Shown here one piece after another: positions 34,236 through 46,600 of a stretch of 64,000 nt of DNA. A model generated the notes under the pieces. The model worked only from the letters and a program-made list of their open reading frames with translations. It was not told the DNA's origin and made no database searches. Position numbers and translations under genes: made by a program. Position 1 is the first letter of the stretch, and every line of letters begins with the position of its first letter. The stretch comes from Uloborus plumipes. Taxonomy: Eukaryota; Arthropoda; Arachnida; Araneae; Uloboridae. The stretch is from contig JAXGGA010001709.1 in the NCBI GenBank assembly GCA_038373865.1, positions 1 through 64,000 of the forward strand, in the 5' to 3' direction.

Positions 34236-34424
34236 CGGCTAAAAAAAGCAAATAAAAAATTGTAGCGGCTCTCACATAGAGCAATACTAGATATTTGAAG
34301 ATAAATTAAAATATTTTAAGTAGTTTTGGATGTATATCGCAGCAAAATTGAAAATAGCTAAATTTTTGATCATTTTATTCCATTTGGCTCCCTCTTCAAC
34401 TTGCGTTAGTGCAGAGACTACATA

Positions 34425-35845
34425 CACTGCTCGACATTGAAAATGCAACACCACGAAGGAGTGGTCAGAAATTCATGCAAATTTTACCGTAGACGCACGT
34501 CACTGAGTTATGCAAATGATATGAAATGCGCAGCTCTCCGACGCACGTGAAGTAAGATATAAGAGAATGAAGTTGAAAAGTGGGCTATGTTCATGTTAGT
34601 TTTTCTGCCAGACTAATTATCGGAGAAATTTGGTTTTTGTCTCGAAGGATACGTGTGATAGGAGGAAATGCTACGCCGTCCTCAACGAAGACACTTCCAG
34701 CATATAGACGACTTTACAAGGGGTATGGTGATCGGACTGAGAAGGGGAGATTGGTCCATACGTCAAATTGCAGCTGATACCCACATGGATGCAAGCACTG
34801 TGCATCGGCTGTGTCGGAGATGGTTGGAAAAAGGAAATGTAGCCACATTGAGGGGTGCAGGTGCAGCCAGAGTGACGCCAAACCGCTTGGATCGACGGAT
34901 TCACCGACAAGCTGTGGCGGACCCGCAAGTCACTTGTACGTCGATTCTGCAGCACGTGCAAGGTACCCTGGATGTTCCTGTGTCGACCAGAACCATTTAC
35001 CGTCGACTGGTTGCACGTATCCTGCAATCATGGCGCCCGCTAAGAAGACTGCCATTGACCTCACAGCACAGACTCCAACGTTTGGAATGGTGCCGGACCA
35101 GAGCGACGTAGATGGCAGAATGGCAAACCGTAGTGTTCTCAGATGAATCCCGCTTCTGTTTGTCCAGCGATAGTCATCGCATACGTGTGTGGCGTCGACG
35201 TGGAGAAAGATCGAATCCGGCAGTAACTGTCGAGCGCCCCACAGCGCGACAACGTGGCATAATGGTTTGGGGCGCTATTGCATACAATTCCGTATCACCT
35301 CTAGTTCGTATTCGGGGCACTATGACGGCCCAACGATATGTAGATAATGTACTGCGGCCGGTGGCAATCCCCTACGTTCAGGGTCTGCCAAATGCAATTT
35401 TTCAACAGGATAACGCCCGGCCTCACAGTGCTCGAATCAGCCAACATGCTCTATGAGGTGTACAGATGCTTTCCTGGCCACCATACTCTCCTGACTTGTC
35501 ACCAATCGAACATGTGTGGGACGTGATTGGACGCCGTTTGCAGAACCTGTCACTGCCTCGTTCAGAGGACGATCTGTGGCAAATGGTTGAAAGAGAATGG
35601 AGTGCCATCCCTCAGGACACCATCCGCAGGCTTATTGGACTCCATGCCTAGACGTGTTTCTTCGTGCATCGCTGTCCGCGGTGGTCCTACTTCTTACTGA
35701 GCCGACGCCGTCCTCGTTCTAAATTTTGCTTATTTATTTTGAAATAAATATCACTTATTGTTCCATGCTGTCTCTGTCTTTTTACCAAATTTCATCAATT
35801 TCTGACCACTCCTTCTTGGTGTTGCATTTTCAATGTCGAGCAGTG
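34425..35845 (+). mobile_element. Tc1-like transposon, copy 1 (defective)
   Basis: This 1421 bp element has TA on both sides and ~49 bp terminal inverted repeats starting CACTGCTCGACATTGAAAAT. It differs from the copy at 40002-41421 at only a small number of positions over its whole length. The transposase inside has two stop codons and one frameshift. Confidence 0.95.
34668..35700 (+). pseudogene. Tc1-like transposase, broken (2 stops, 1 frameshift)
   Basis: A DDE transposase of Tc1 type, 343 codons when aligned with copy 2. The N-terminal DNA-binding half has FTRGMVIGLRRGDWSIRQIA and THMDASTVHRLCRRW as the first HTH. Catalytic motifs remain recognisable: Asp in VFSDESRF, Asp in FQQDNARPH, Glu in SPDLSPIEHVWD. 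The lesions are TAG at 35109-35111 (Trp in copy 2), TGA at 35454-35456 (Arg codon CGA in copy 2) and one extra G near 35636 that shifts the C-terminus. The length from ATG to the old stop is 1033 bases, one more than a multiple of three. It cannot make full-length protein. Confidence 0.93.
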
Positions 35846-35849
35846 TATT

Positions 35850-37570
35850 AACAGACTTTAAATTTTGATGGAAAAAACCATAAAAATAGCAGAATTATCA
35901 CTTCCCAAAGGAACAACTAGTATTCAATATTAATTCGATGCCTATAAACTTTATAAGCGTTTCATATTTTAGTGCATTTCGCTTTTATAATTCAAGTACG
36001 TTTTCGATATTTATATTCAATTTTATTACAGTGTTATTTCCTTCGTTTCGTGTTCTTGGTTCAAAAGATAAATTTGCTTTCATATTGAAAAGCTGATCAA
36101 TTGCCAATAAATATGATTGTGTTTATCGTTATGTGGCAACTTAAATGAAAAGTCAACGTAAGGCATTATGTAGTAAAAGTAAATCAATATACTTCCTACT
36201 GCACCTCGTTAAAAGTCTTATTGACTGATCTGAAAAACTCATTACAGCACGATGAGATGCATTCATCTCGGGAGATTCTTGACAATGACCAAATTCTCAT
36301 TTAGTTGGCGTGACCTATAATTTTTAGTCTTAAATGTTTCAGGTGCTCTGTTTGACATCCATGATGGAATTGACGAGTACCCTTGATCGATTATCTTTTA
36401 ACGAGCTATAATCGATATGAGACTAGCGTGATCTTCTTCACTTCTTAAAGCAAGGCTGAAGAACAAGGTGAAAAATTGAACGTTGTTGAATTGAGAACTT
36501 TTGATAAAAAAGTGCTTCTCTGAAAAGTTGACTAACGACATGAACAATGTTTACCTCTTTTTCGAGTAATAGGAAAGGGTAATTGCCTCGGATTTGAGTA
36601 GGAATACTTTGGCAAAACCACTAGGAAAATAGTCCAACTGAATCCAATTACCCTTTCTTATTACCCGAAATTAAATATTTTTAAAGTATAGTAAATATTG
36701 TCCCCGTCGGAGGCGAACTTACCAGAGGAGTACTATATATGTATGTATGTATGTATACAGTGACGCTGCAAGAGTTTTTTGAGAGTTAATTCCCCTCCCT
36801 CCTAATTCAGCAGTTTATTGACATGTAAGGACTGTTCTGACCAACTCACGAACCCCCCCCCCCAGGTAAAGTCTGGCTGTGCTAATGAACTATTTAACCT
36901 AGAGTGGGGAAGTTTACTCCTAATGTGAGAAAAACATAGATGTTCAAGTTGAAATTTCAAAAGGGAAAAGGAATGAGAATTACAAAGTAATTATTTAACT
37001 AATAGTATACATCTATTTTAATCATTTGAAGATGAAATGGATCATATTAATGCTCAAGGGTGTCGCTCCGTATTTCACACGTAAACAAAAGGGCAAGTTT
37101 CTTAAAGAACTTTTTTTGTCTTTTTCGTTTTGTCTGAAAATACCAAAATTTAAATATCGCAAAAGGAAAAAAAAATAACACAGCAACTGCATTTTATTAT
37201 GTTTTTTAACTTCAAGCAACGGGTAAGAGCTTCTGTTTACTCCTTTTATCAATATCTGACAGATGCATACAAAGTGTTCATATAAGGACACTGCTTATTT
37301 TTATCCATTAAATAAACTATGACGTACTGAACAAAATCCAATTAATTACTGGTTCACAGTGTGCGATAATATGATATCCGTTTAATTTAATTCATTATAA
37401 AATGATTTACTATCAATTTGAATATAAAAGATAAACATGAGGGAAACACGACGCTCCTTGACATACAATACATTTCGAGACAGCTTCATTCTTTGCCCTA
37501 GATTTTAAATTAGCTAGCTCTTGCAGATGTGGATGTATGGTAATATGATTTAACTTTCAAATATATTTTG
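35850..37570. other. AT-rich intergenic sequence with one small MITE
   Basis: No gene is visible. A ~103 bp hairpin MITE lies at 36564-36666 (GAGTAATAGGAAAGGGTAAT and its inverse at the right end). A short TATG microsatellite lies near 36735 and a poly-C run near 36855. Remaining open frames are AT-biased and motif-free. Confidence 0.5.
36564..36666. mobile_element. ~103 bp hairpin MITE
   Basis: The ends GAGTAATAGGAAAGGGTAAT and ATTACCCTTTCTTATTACCC are inverted with one or two mismatches, around a 55 bp spacer containing GGATTTGAG and its partner. No coding potential. Confidence 0.6.
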
Positions 37571-37574
37571 ATAA

Positions 37575-37750
37575 CAGGCCCGTCATTTCAAGTTTTTCCA
37601 GGGGGGGAGCAAAGAGTTGAAAAACAATATAATATCACCAGAAAACAACAAAACCACGCCGACTCATATGTAAATACATTGATTTCTCAAAGTTGGGGGG
37701 TGGGGGGGGGCATCTGACCCCCCTCCATGCCCCCCTAAATGACGGACCTG
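37575..37750. mobile_element. 176 bp MITE with CAGGCCCGTCATTT ends
   Basis: The termini CAGGCCCGTCATTT and AAATGACGGACCTG are inverted. Flanking 8-mers TTTGATAA and TTTGATTA agree at seven of eight positions, as expected for a hAT-type element. Poly-G and poly-C runs lie inside. A second, more diverged copy is at 50136-50312. Confidence 0.72.
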
Positions 37751-40001
37751 TTTGATTACATTAATAAAGCAAGTAGGACTTTATTAAGGTTTTTACTTTG
37801 CAAATGTATCAAGTAACTTTTATATAAAATTTTGATAATTTGTTCAGTGGAATTTTATTTAAAAATGTATTATAATGAAGTTTAAAGCTTTTACTCTATA
37901 AAACTGTTGTATGGCCAAAGTTTGAGCTCCAAGTTTAACAGCGCAAAAAATTTAGAATGTCATTGAGAGCATATGATGCACCTTGGGACAGTTTAAGATT
38001 GGAACCAAAAGATATGCCTAGCTAACATTTATTCGAAATATTTAAACAAAAATATATTGCGTTTAAAACGTTTTTTATTTCATCTAAATTCTATTGCTAT
38101 ATATTTCTTACTAAATATCTAAATGGCTGTTTATTATTATAGTAATTTTTTATGTTTTATCTCCTGCTTCAAAAAAAAGGGGGGGGGGCAGTTTCATTCA
38201 TATTATTGTAATTCAAGTATTGAACTCTTTAAATTTATTTTTACTGACCCAACGTGTCCCACTAGGTGATATACACTGGAACAAAATAACAGTTTATTAC
38301 ATTTTCGAACATTTCTATAATAGACTAGCTGACCCGGCCACGCTTTGCTGTGGCTAAGGTATGGGTTAAACTATAATGTTTCAATAGAAACGAAAAACTT
38401 TATTACCGTTAGAGAGATCAACTTTATATAAATATGAATGCAGAGAGCTACGTTTAGAAAATACAATTCTGAGCAAAATCACTCGAAATTTTAATATTAC
38501 ACAAGTAAAAGTTCACAAATTACAGTAAAACCTTTTTTTATTACAATACAATTGAAATACAAAATCACAAAAAATATGAATATTGTATAACTTAAAAACC
38601 CGAAAAGGTACAATATTTACGAAACAGTCGAATTTTGAATCGCAAACTATGAGGTGTATATTTATGTTACAAAGTAATGTGACTGTAAAAATAGTGTGTA
38701 TAGAAATAATTTTAATCTTCGCACCTAAATAAAAGATATTTTAAAAAAAGTTTTAATGTTATTTGCGAATTTTACCAGTGTAGAATTGAAAATTAGAGTA
38801 ATTTAGTTAAAAATTTTATATACTGAGCGAACTACCGTACTACCTACGGTTATAAATGTGCAAATTGTCGTCCAAGAATACATTTGCATTTACTAAGGAA
38901 AAAAAATAAAAAATAAGCTATAATAGTAATAATTTGAAAACTTATGAATGCAGAGAGGTACGTTTAGAAAATACAATTCTAAGCAAAATCACTCTAAATT
39001 TTAATATTACACAGGTAAAAGTTCACAAATTACAGTAAAACCTTTTTTTATTACAATACAATTGAAATACAAAATCACAAAAAAAATGAATATTGTATAA
39101 CTTAAAAACCCGAAAAGGTACGATATTTACGAAACAGTCGAATTTTGAATCGCAAACTATGAGGTGTATATTTATGTTACAAAGCAATGTGACGGTAAAA
39201 ATTGTGTGTATAGAAATAATTTTAATCTTCGAACCATAAAACAGTACATTTTCCCTCCTAAGAATTTGTTTTTTGAATAGTAAATACCAAATGTATTGTT
39301 GAACGATAATTTGCAAATTTATTGCTGCAGATGGATACGCTTAGCAAATACAATTCTGAACTAAATCACTAAAAATTTAAATATTACATAGGTAAAAGAT
39401 CACATAATGCAGTGAGCCATTCTTTGTCTAAATACACCTGACATAAAAATCACTAAACAATATGAATATTGTATAACTCAAAGCTCGAAAAAGGTATGAT
39501 ATTTTTCACTAAAATAATTTTCCTAAAAAAATATTTGTACTAAACATGAGTGAAAAATATTTTTAAAACATACAAAATAGCATATGTTAAGTATCTAAAC
39601 TGCTTTAATAAATTGAATTAAGTAAAGGAGAAGTAAGCAAATAATACTTTTCCGAATATTGATTTAATAATACTTACACGCAAAATTTAAATTAAGAGAA
39701 TCGGGACGAATATGCCAGAAACCGATTCGACATCCTTGATCGTTACAACTATTGCTTTTTGCTTCCGAAGCAACTGACAACCCAGCAGCAGATTTTATCT
39801 TGTAGAAGCCAAGAATACAGAAAAGCTGGTAGCTAAATAGATAATTTGCAATAAAAAATATATTGCGGTCCTAAATTGCGATAAAAACTATTCTATCATT
39901 TAAGTTGGACCAAACTGAAACTGCGTGCAAAATTTGGTTAAAATCGGTTCAGTAGCTGAGGAGTCCATTGGTCACAAACACAGGGACACGTAATTTTTAT
40001 A

Positions 40002-41421
40002 CACTGCTCGACATTGAAAATACAACACCAAGAAGGAGTGGTCAGAAATTCATGCAAATTTTACCGTAGACGCACGTCACTGAGTTATGCAAATGATATG
40101 AAATGCGCAGCTCTCCGACGCACGTGAAGTAAGATATAAGAGAATGAAGTTGAAAAGTGGGCTATGTTCATGTTAGTTTTTCTGCCAGACTAATTATCGG
40201 AGAAATTTGGTTTTTGTCTCGAAGGATACGTGAGATAGGAGGAAATGCTACGCCGTCCTCAACGAAGACACTTCCAGCATATAGACGACTTTACAAGGGG
40301 TATGGTGATCGGACTGAGAAGGGGAGATTGGTCCATACGTCAAATTGCAGCTGATACCCACATGGATGCAAGCACTGTGCATCGGCTGTGTCGGAGATGG
40401 TTGGAAAGAGGAAATGTAGCCACATTGAGGGGTGCAGGTGCAGCCAGAGTGACGCCAGACCGCTTGGATCGACGGATTCACCGACAAGCTGTGGCGGACC
40501 CGCAAGTCACTTGTACGTCGATTCTGCAGCACGTGCAAGGTACCCTGGATGTTCCTGTGTCGACCAGAACCATTTCCCGTCGACTGGTTGCACGTGGCCT
40601 GCAATCACGGCGCCCGCTAAGAAGACTGCCATTGACCTCACAGCACAGACTCCAACGTTTGGAATGGTGCCGGACCAGAGCGACGTGGATGGCAGAATGG
40701 CAAACCGTAGTGTTCTCAGATGAATCCCGCTTCTGTTTGTCCAGCGATAGTCATCGCATACGTGTGTGGCGTCGACGTGGAGAAAGATCGAATCCGGCAG
40801 TAACTGTGGAACGCCCCACAGCGCGACAACGTGGCATAATGGTTTGGGGCGCTATTGCATACAATTCCGTATCACCTCTAGTTCGTATTCGGGGCACTAT
40901 GACGGCCCAACGATATGTAGATAATGTACTGCGGCCGGTGGCAATCCCCTACCTTCAGGGTCTGCCAAATGCAATTTTTCAACAGGATAACGCCCGGCCT
41001 CACAGTGCTCGAATCAGCCAACATGCTCTACGAGGTGTACAGATGCTTTCCTGGCCACCATACTCTCCTGACTTGTCACCAATCGAACATGTGTGAGACG
41101 TGATTGGACGCCGTTTGCAGAACCTGCCACTGCCTCGTTCAGAGGACGAACTGTGGCAAATGGTTGAAAGGGAATGGAGTGCCATCCCTCAGGACACCAT
41201 CCGTAGGCTTATTGACTCCATGCCTAGACGTGTTTCTTCGTGCATCGCTGTCCGCGGTGGTCCTACTTCTTACTGAGCCGACGCCGTCTTCGCTCTAAAT
41301 TTTGCTTATTTATTTTGAAATAAATACCACTTATTGTTCCATGCTGTCTCTGTCTTCTTACCAAATTTCATCAATTTCTGACCACTCCTTCTTGGTATTG
41401 CATTTTCAATGTCGAGCAGTG
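40002..41421 (+). mobile_element. Tc1-like transposon, copy 2 (one stop codon)
   Basis: This 1420 bp element is flanked by TA, with ~49 bp terminal inverted repeats identical in type to copy 1. It is inserted into the TA-rich tail of the 38332 repeat. The transposase is complete apart from a single TGA. Confidence 0.95.
40245..41276 (+). pseudogene. Tc1-like transposase with a single premature stop
   Basis: The frame is 344 codons including the natural stop at 41274-41276, interrupted only by TGA at 41094-41096, where copy 1 has a Trp codon just after SPIEHV. Catalytic residues by my count are Asp159 (VFSDESRF), Asp248 (FQQDNARPH) and Glu281 (SPDLSPIEHV). This gives 32 residues between the last two, shorter than the 34 of classic Tc1. 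The tail DSMPRRVSSCIAVRGGPTSY is intact. The stop falls right after the last catalytic residue, so a product lacking ~60 C-terminal residues could be made but is probably inactive. Confidence 0.93.
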
Positions 41422-41857
41422 TATATTAAGATATGAGATTGAAACCTTATTTAGTAATGTAGGCAAAGTTTTAAAGAACACCAGGCGAAATCTCGACAGT
41501 AATTAATCAGTTTCAAAAAAATAGAGAAAAAAAAAAAAAAAAAACTCATCAAGCAGGTCCACCATTTAGGGAGGGGGGTCATGTTGGACAACTTCCCCTC
41601 CCCCCCCAACTTTGAAAAAATAATATTTTTACACATAAGTGGGTACGGATTTTACCCTCCCCCTCTCCTGGAAAATAGCAAATAACGAGCCTGGTCTCAA
41701 GGTGAGCAACACTTTCCGTCCCAGCCGTGAAAAGTCGCGAATACGAAACTGCAGCTTTTATACTTTTACTATATTCCAGTTTCTACTGTTTGTTGCTCCG
41801 ACAAAAGCTGGTAAACTTTTGGAGTTTATCTTGTAAAAAAAATAAAATTGCCTTTAA

Positions 41858-42445
41858 CCCCTTCCCGGCTTATCCCGAGCTGGACTCGGGCAAGCGAAAT
41901 GTTCCATTCTGGCTCATCCCGAGTGTAGCTCGGGCACGGTGAAAATTAACACTGCACGTGCACAACCAGTCTTTCAAGAATTATTTCACATGTCCCTTTT
42001 ATGGTTTCGGATGCTTTTATTTACTATTGTTGCTACTAGATAACATAACTATACAGTGTTTTGAGCTGTAGATTTAAGATAAGAGTAGGCGCCGAATCCA
42101 AATATAATGATTTCTGCCATACAGAAAGCTAACTTTGCAGGTAAATACTCATATATTTAAATAGATATTTTTACATTTATTTTTAGGAAATGTTGCATGC
42201 GAATGATGCTTATGTTTAAAAATATATGTATGTATGAAAATAAGCATAAAAAATTTGACATTTTTTGATCCGTAATCCCGAAATTACTCATTTATTTAAA
42301 TAGATATTTTTACATTTATTTGTAGGAAATGTTGCATGCGAATGATGCTATTATGTTTAAAAAGATATGTTTGTGTGAAAATAAGCATGAAAAATATTGA
42401 CATTTTTTGAGCCGTAATCCCGAAACAAAATGAGCCTGGAAGGGG
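41858..42445. mobile_element. piggyBac-like element, 588 bp, TTAA flanks
   Basis: TTAA at 41854-41857 and 42446-42449 flanks inverted ends CCCCTTCCCGGCTTATCCC and CCCCTTCCAGGCTCAT. The left half contains two copies of GGCT(T/C)ATCCCGAG with CTCGGGC. The right half holds a ~145 bp tandem duplication (42143-42286 and 42289-42427, each with GAAATGTTGCATGCGAATGA). No transposase remains. Confidence 0.78.
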
Positions 42446-42449
42446 TTAA

Positions 42450-43614
42450 TTACAAGTTTCGATCATTTTCAAATCGGAACTTAAGGTGAAAATATACCAA
42501 GACTTCGTGAATAAAAACAATAAAAAAAAACCCAATTGAAAAACAATGCACACAGCACAGAGGGGATCTGCAATAGTGAACAGTGAGGGTGCCATTATGT
42601 TCTCCTATACGGTTCCATCTTTCACCCGCGCTGCTTGTTGAATTGAGGGTGCCAGTTTTTCACCCAAGCCAAGGGTAAAATCTCAGCTCCCTACTGGGTG
42701 CCGCTGGTGCTACAAGCTTTTCACCCCGGAAATGTGCCAATCGCAACCAGTAGTTTTAACAGTGTACTGCAAAGTGACAAAAATGGACTTACGTTAGTCT
42801 GGTTCTGAGGTAGATATATTTCTTTATTATTGAAAGGTTTTTAAAATAAATATCTTCTTTTAAAAAATAAAATTAAACTCAACTAAACTGAAAGATGTTT
42901 GAACTACACACACAACGTACATCGTAAAAACTATTAACCTCATGTTTATGTTCATGAGTGCCGGCTAGGGGCTGCAAGGCACTTTGGGACGGTGCACTTT
43001 GCTTTGACCTCCCTGGAATTTAAAAATAACATTTTTTTAACAAAAAGAGAAAAAAAAACTAGAATTACATCACAAAGATTATTAATCTTGAATGTGTAAC
43101 GACTACAAGAATCGGTACTGGTGCATGGAAGTGCATTCTCACACCAGTTGACTTTTAAAATTTTAATTAAATTAAGGTGCACGCACACACTAGGAAAATA
43201 TTTTTTATTTTTCACTTACAAAATCCTGTTTTTTAATAGTGGTCACTTGTGTATGTTTAATACCTTTTCAGCATAAAAAATTAGTAATCAACTAGTTAAA
43301 ATTTAATGATCTAATAAAGGCATTTTTCGAAACGTGATTTTTAAAATCCAATTTGTATGATATTGTCTAGAATATTTCTCACTTTCATTACTTACTACAA
43401 ACATTCCTTACTTTTTAAATTGCATACGGACAAACCCAAGATATTTTTTTTCCAAAGAAGAACAACGCAATACAAATATCCAAAAATCAATAATAAATAC
43501 TGAGAAACTACGTAAAAAAAAACCCTTAAGTAATTAAAATGCTATATCTTTTCATTGGATTTCATCAGGAAGTACTCAAACTCTTCAAGTTTACTTGAAA
43601 ACTTATTTTCAAAA
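42450..43614. other. Intergenic sequence, no gene seen
   Basis: AT-rich with a GC-richer patch at 42555-42760 containing GAGGGTGCCA twice (near 42584 and 42644). No splice-bounded coding frame or terminal repeat pair was identified. Confidence 0.45.
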
Positions 43615-43625
43615 TACAGCAACAG

Positions 43626-46600
43626 TAGGGTGGCCCTTATTTTTCAACTTTTACAAAAGTTAGCTCCCACCCCCCTATTTTGTTCCAATGAACAATAAAA
43701 TGATGTGTGCAAAATATTAGCTCAATCGGAAGAGTTGAAGGGGTGCCGCAACGAGCATGAAATTGTCAAATTTTCGCCGAAAATATGAATTTTTCACTTT
43801 TTTTCAAGTTAATTTTTTTTCTAGCAGATTTACATTTCTGATGGTCGTATGGCTTATTAAAAGTGTTATTCTACTTAAACTATCTTTCTGTGGACTTCCA
43901 TGCCTCTCCTGCCGTTTCCTCTGAGATATTAATATAGATTACGAAGCTGCTTGGTCAAGACGTTTTCCGCGACGCATGGCGCTTTCCTGGTGATGCAAGA
44001 ATTTCGACAACAAACTTGCGAAAGTTTTTTTGTATGTCCTGTCCACACACATACTTGGTCATTTTGAAATTTACATGCCCAGAACATCTATTTTAGAAGA
44101 ATTTAATGTGTTGTGCAAATTTAAAAAAAAAAAGAAAAAACTCCAATCTAAAACTTTGCTCCCCTGTCTTATCTGTTTAGTTCCTATATGTCTCCCATTC
44201 CCTTCTCCGATTTCCATTTCTACCGCCCCCACTCGAAGAAGACCCCACATCCGGTCAGAGGTCAAGAGTCAAGGGGGGTGAGACGCGACCCGCGACCATG
44301 CATTAGCGTGAGAGCAGCTGTCTACGCCAGTGCTGCTTGTTATTTGTGCCTGACTTTAAAATGGCATCAACGTCTTCCGGTAGCTCATTACATAACCTAA
44401 GAAAAGATCTTTATATTGATCTTGTTGGTTACATTTCCAATCAAGTTGTTAAAGCGAAATTACCATCGAATAGGCAAGTTTTAAGCGTCTTTTTTTACAA
44501 TCTGAAAGTTGTAAATTTGACCATAAAAGCTAATGCTGCATTAGTAATTCAAGAAGTTTCAGTTTTCTGGCAAAAAGCTCGAATTCCTACTAGAAGAACG
44601 GGCCATTGTACTGAAAAACTAATAGAACTGCACGATAAATGGAAGCATTTACAGAAAAGTTTCTCGAGAACCTCAAGCAAAGAAAAAGAGAGGAGAGATT
44701 CTTTTGTGGAAATTATGGACGATCTTTTTGACATAGCACATGCAAATGCTTTGGAAGATGTAAAAAATGAAGAGGATAGAAAATTCTTAATTCTTCAGCG
44801 CCAGACAGGGCAAGCGGGCTCCATGGTTGGTGTTGACCAAAAACTAACACAAAAAGAAGAAAGAACATTAATGAAAAAAAACTATGGAAGTTGCTCGAAA
44901 GAAAAGAACTTATGAAGAAATGGAACTACAATTAGCAACCACAACAAGTTGTGATATAGCCCCCTCCAGCAACCCAAGCAGTGATAGTTTTGATGACAGT
45001 GACAGTTCTTCTTCTGTCATTGATACGCAATGACCAGCAACTGACACATTTACGAGTACGGACATTACTCGCACAGAAACACGAGGTACATTGCAGTTTT
45101 TTACTCCTCGTCTTTCGGAAGTTTTTGACAGGTGTAAAATCACTGACCTAAATGGTGTTTACATTTTGATAGCTGCTGCAGAAGCGTTGGGTCACGATAC
45201 AAAGGACCTGATAATAAACCGAACTTCCCTTCAACGGTTACGAAAAAAATTTAGAGAAGAGAGACATGCGGAAATTCGGGAAAAATTCAACTTGAACGAG
45301 TGTCAAGAATTAGTACTATACTGGGATAGAAAATTGCTCCCAGATCTCGCTGGAATTGAGAAGGTTGATCGACTAGCAACTATAGTAACTTTCCAAGGCA
45401 AGGAGCAACTATTGGGAGTCCCTGAAATAACCACATCATCAGGAGAAGACCAAGCCATGGCTGTTTATCAAGCAGTTGAAAAGTGGGGAATATTTGATAA
45501 AATTCAAGCACTATGCTGTGATACCACACGTAGCAACTTAGGAAGGATAAATGGTGCCTGTACCAATCTGGAAGACGCGTTTAAGCGCAATCTGCTGTAT
45601 CTTCCTTGTCGTCACCATATCTTTGAGCTAATTTTGAAGGGATGTTTTGACTCTCTAATGAGTGCAACTTCTGGCCCAGAGATGACATTTTTCAAAAGGT
45701 TTAGAGAAACCTGGACAAAACTCGATAAAGCAATGTATAAAATTGGTGACAATGAAATACCCGATGATGTACGCTTAACCCTGCTCGACTTTCTTGAACA
45801 ACACCTTTCTTCTCATAGACAACAGCGGGATGATTACCGAGAACTGTTAGAACTATGCATGATCTTTCTTAGGGGGATTCCTAAGAACGGGATATCATTT
45901 CGTAAGCTAGGAGCTGTAAGTTACGCTAGGTGGATGTCAAAAGAGAAGAGCTCTTTACGAAGATTATGTATTTTTCTTGCTAGAATTTACGTTCAGGCTT
46001 GGTTTCTTTCTCCGGAGGCAGTTAAAGCTCCGTATCATGATTTTCAATTCATTCAGAAGTTGATCAATTATCGGGAAATTGATAAAGAAATAAGTGAAAT
46101 TGCTCTAAAAAAATTTTTCAAATCATCTCTGGTATTTGGCTCCCGAACCTATGGCTCTATCCTTATTTGATGATACTGTTCCACTCACAGTGAAGAGAAA
46201 TATGGTAGAAATTTTGTTGGAAGCAGATACAGATGAAGAACAGGAGCAAGAAGAAAGCCAACAAAAAAGATATATTCCACATCAAAATAATTTTTCTTTA
46301 TTTGTAAACAACGAGTTTTTGTCATTTGTAGCACCTGTAACAAAATATTTCTTCACCCGATTTTCTATTAATTCCGATTTTATCAGCAAAGTTCTTTCAA
46401 TATGGAAAGATGACCCTAGTTATATAAGAGGAAAAGAAAAAAAATGAGAAATTAAGTGTTGTGAATGATGTTGCAGAAAGAGGTATCAAATTAATTCAGG
46501 AATATAATAATATTCTCACAAAAGATGAAAGTGAAAAACAATTCGTTTTGCATATCGTAGCTGAAGACCGCAAAAGATACCCTACTGCTACCAAATCCTC

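Larger units (their letters stand above)
38332..41435 (+). repeat. Dispersed repeat carrying tandem duplications, hit by a Tc1
   Basis: Head TAGCTGACCCGGCCACGCTT and tail TCGGTTCAGTAGCTGAGGAG...ACACGTAATTTTTATA match the ends of the ACTAGC/TAGCTGACCCGGC repeat type. The tail is split by the Tc1 copy at 40002-41421 and resumes as TATTAAGATA. Inside, a ~285 bp segment at 38434-38720 is repeated at 38944-39233, and a third, degraded partial copy starts near 39330. Non-coding. Confidence 0.6.

Noticed and set aside
34671..35027. 118-codon minus-strand frame, repeated at 40248-40604
   Set aside because: Antisense shadow of the Tc1-like transposase, present in both copies only because the copies are nearly identical.
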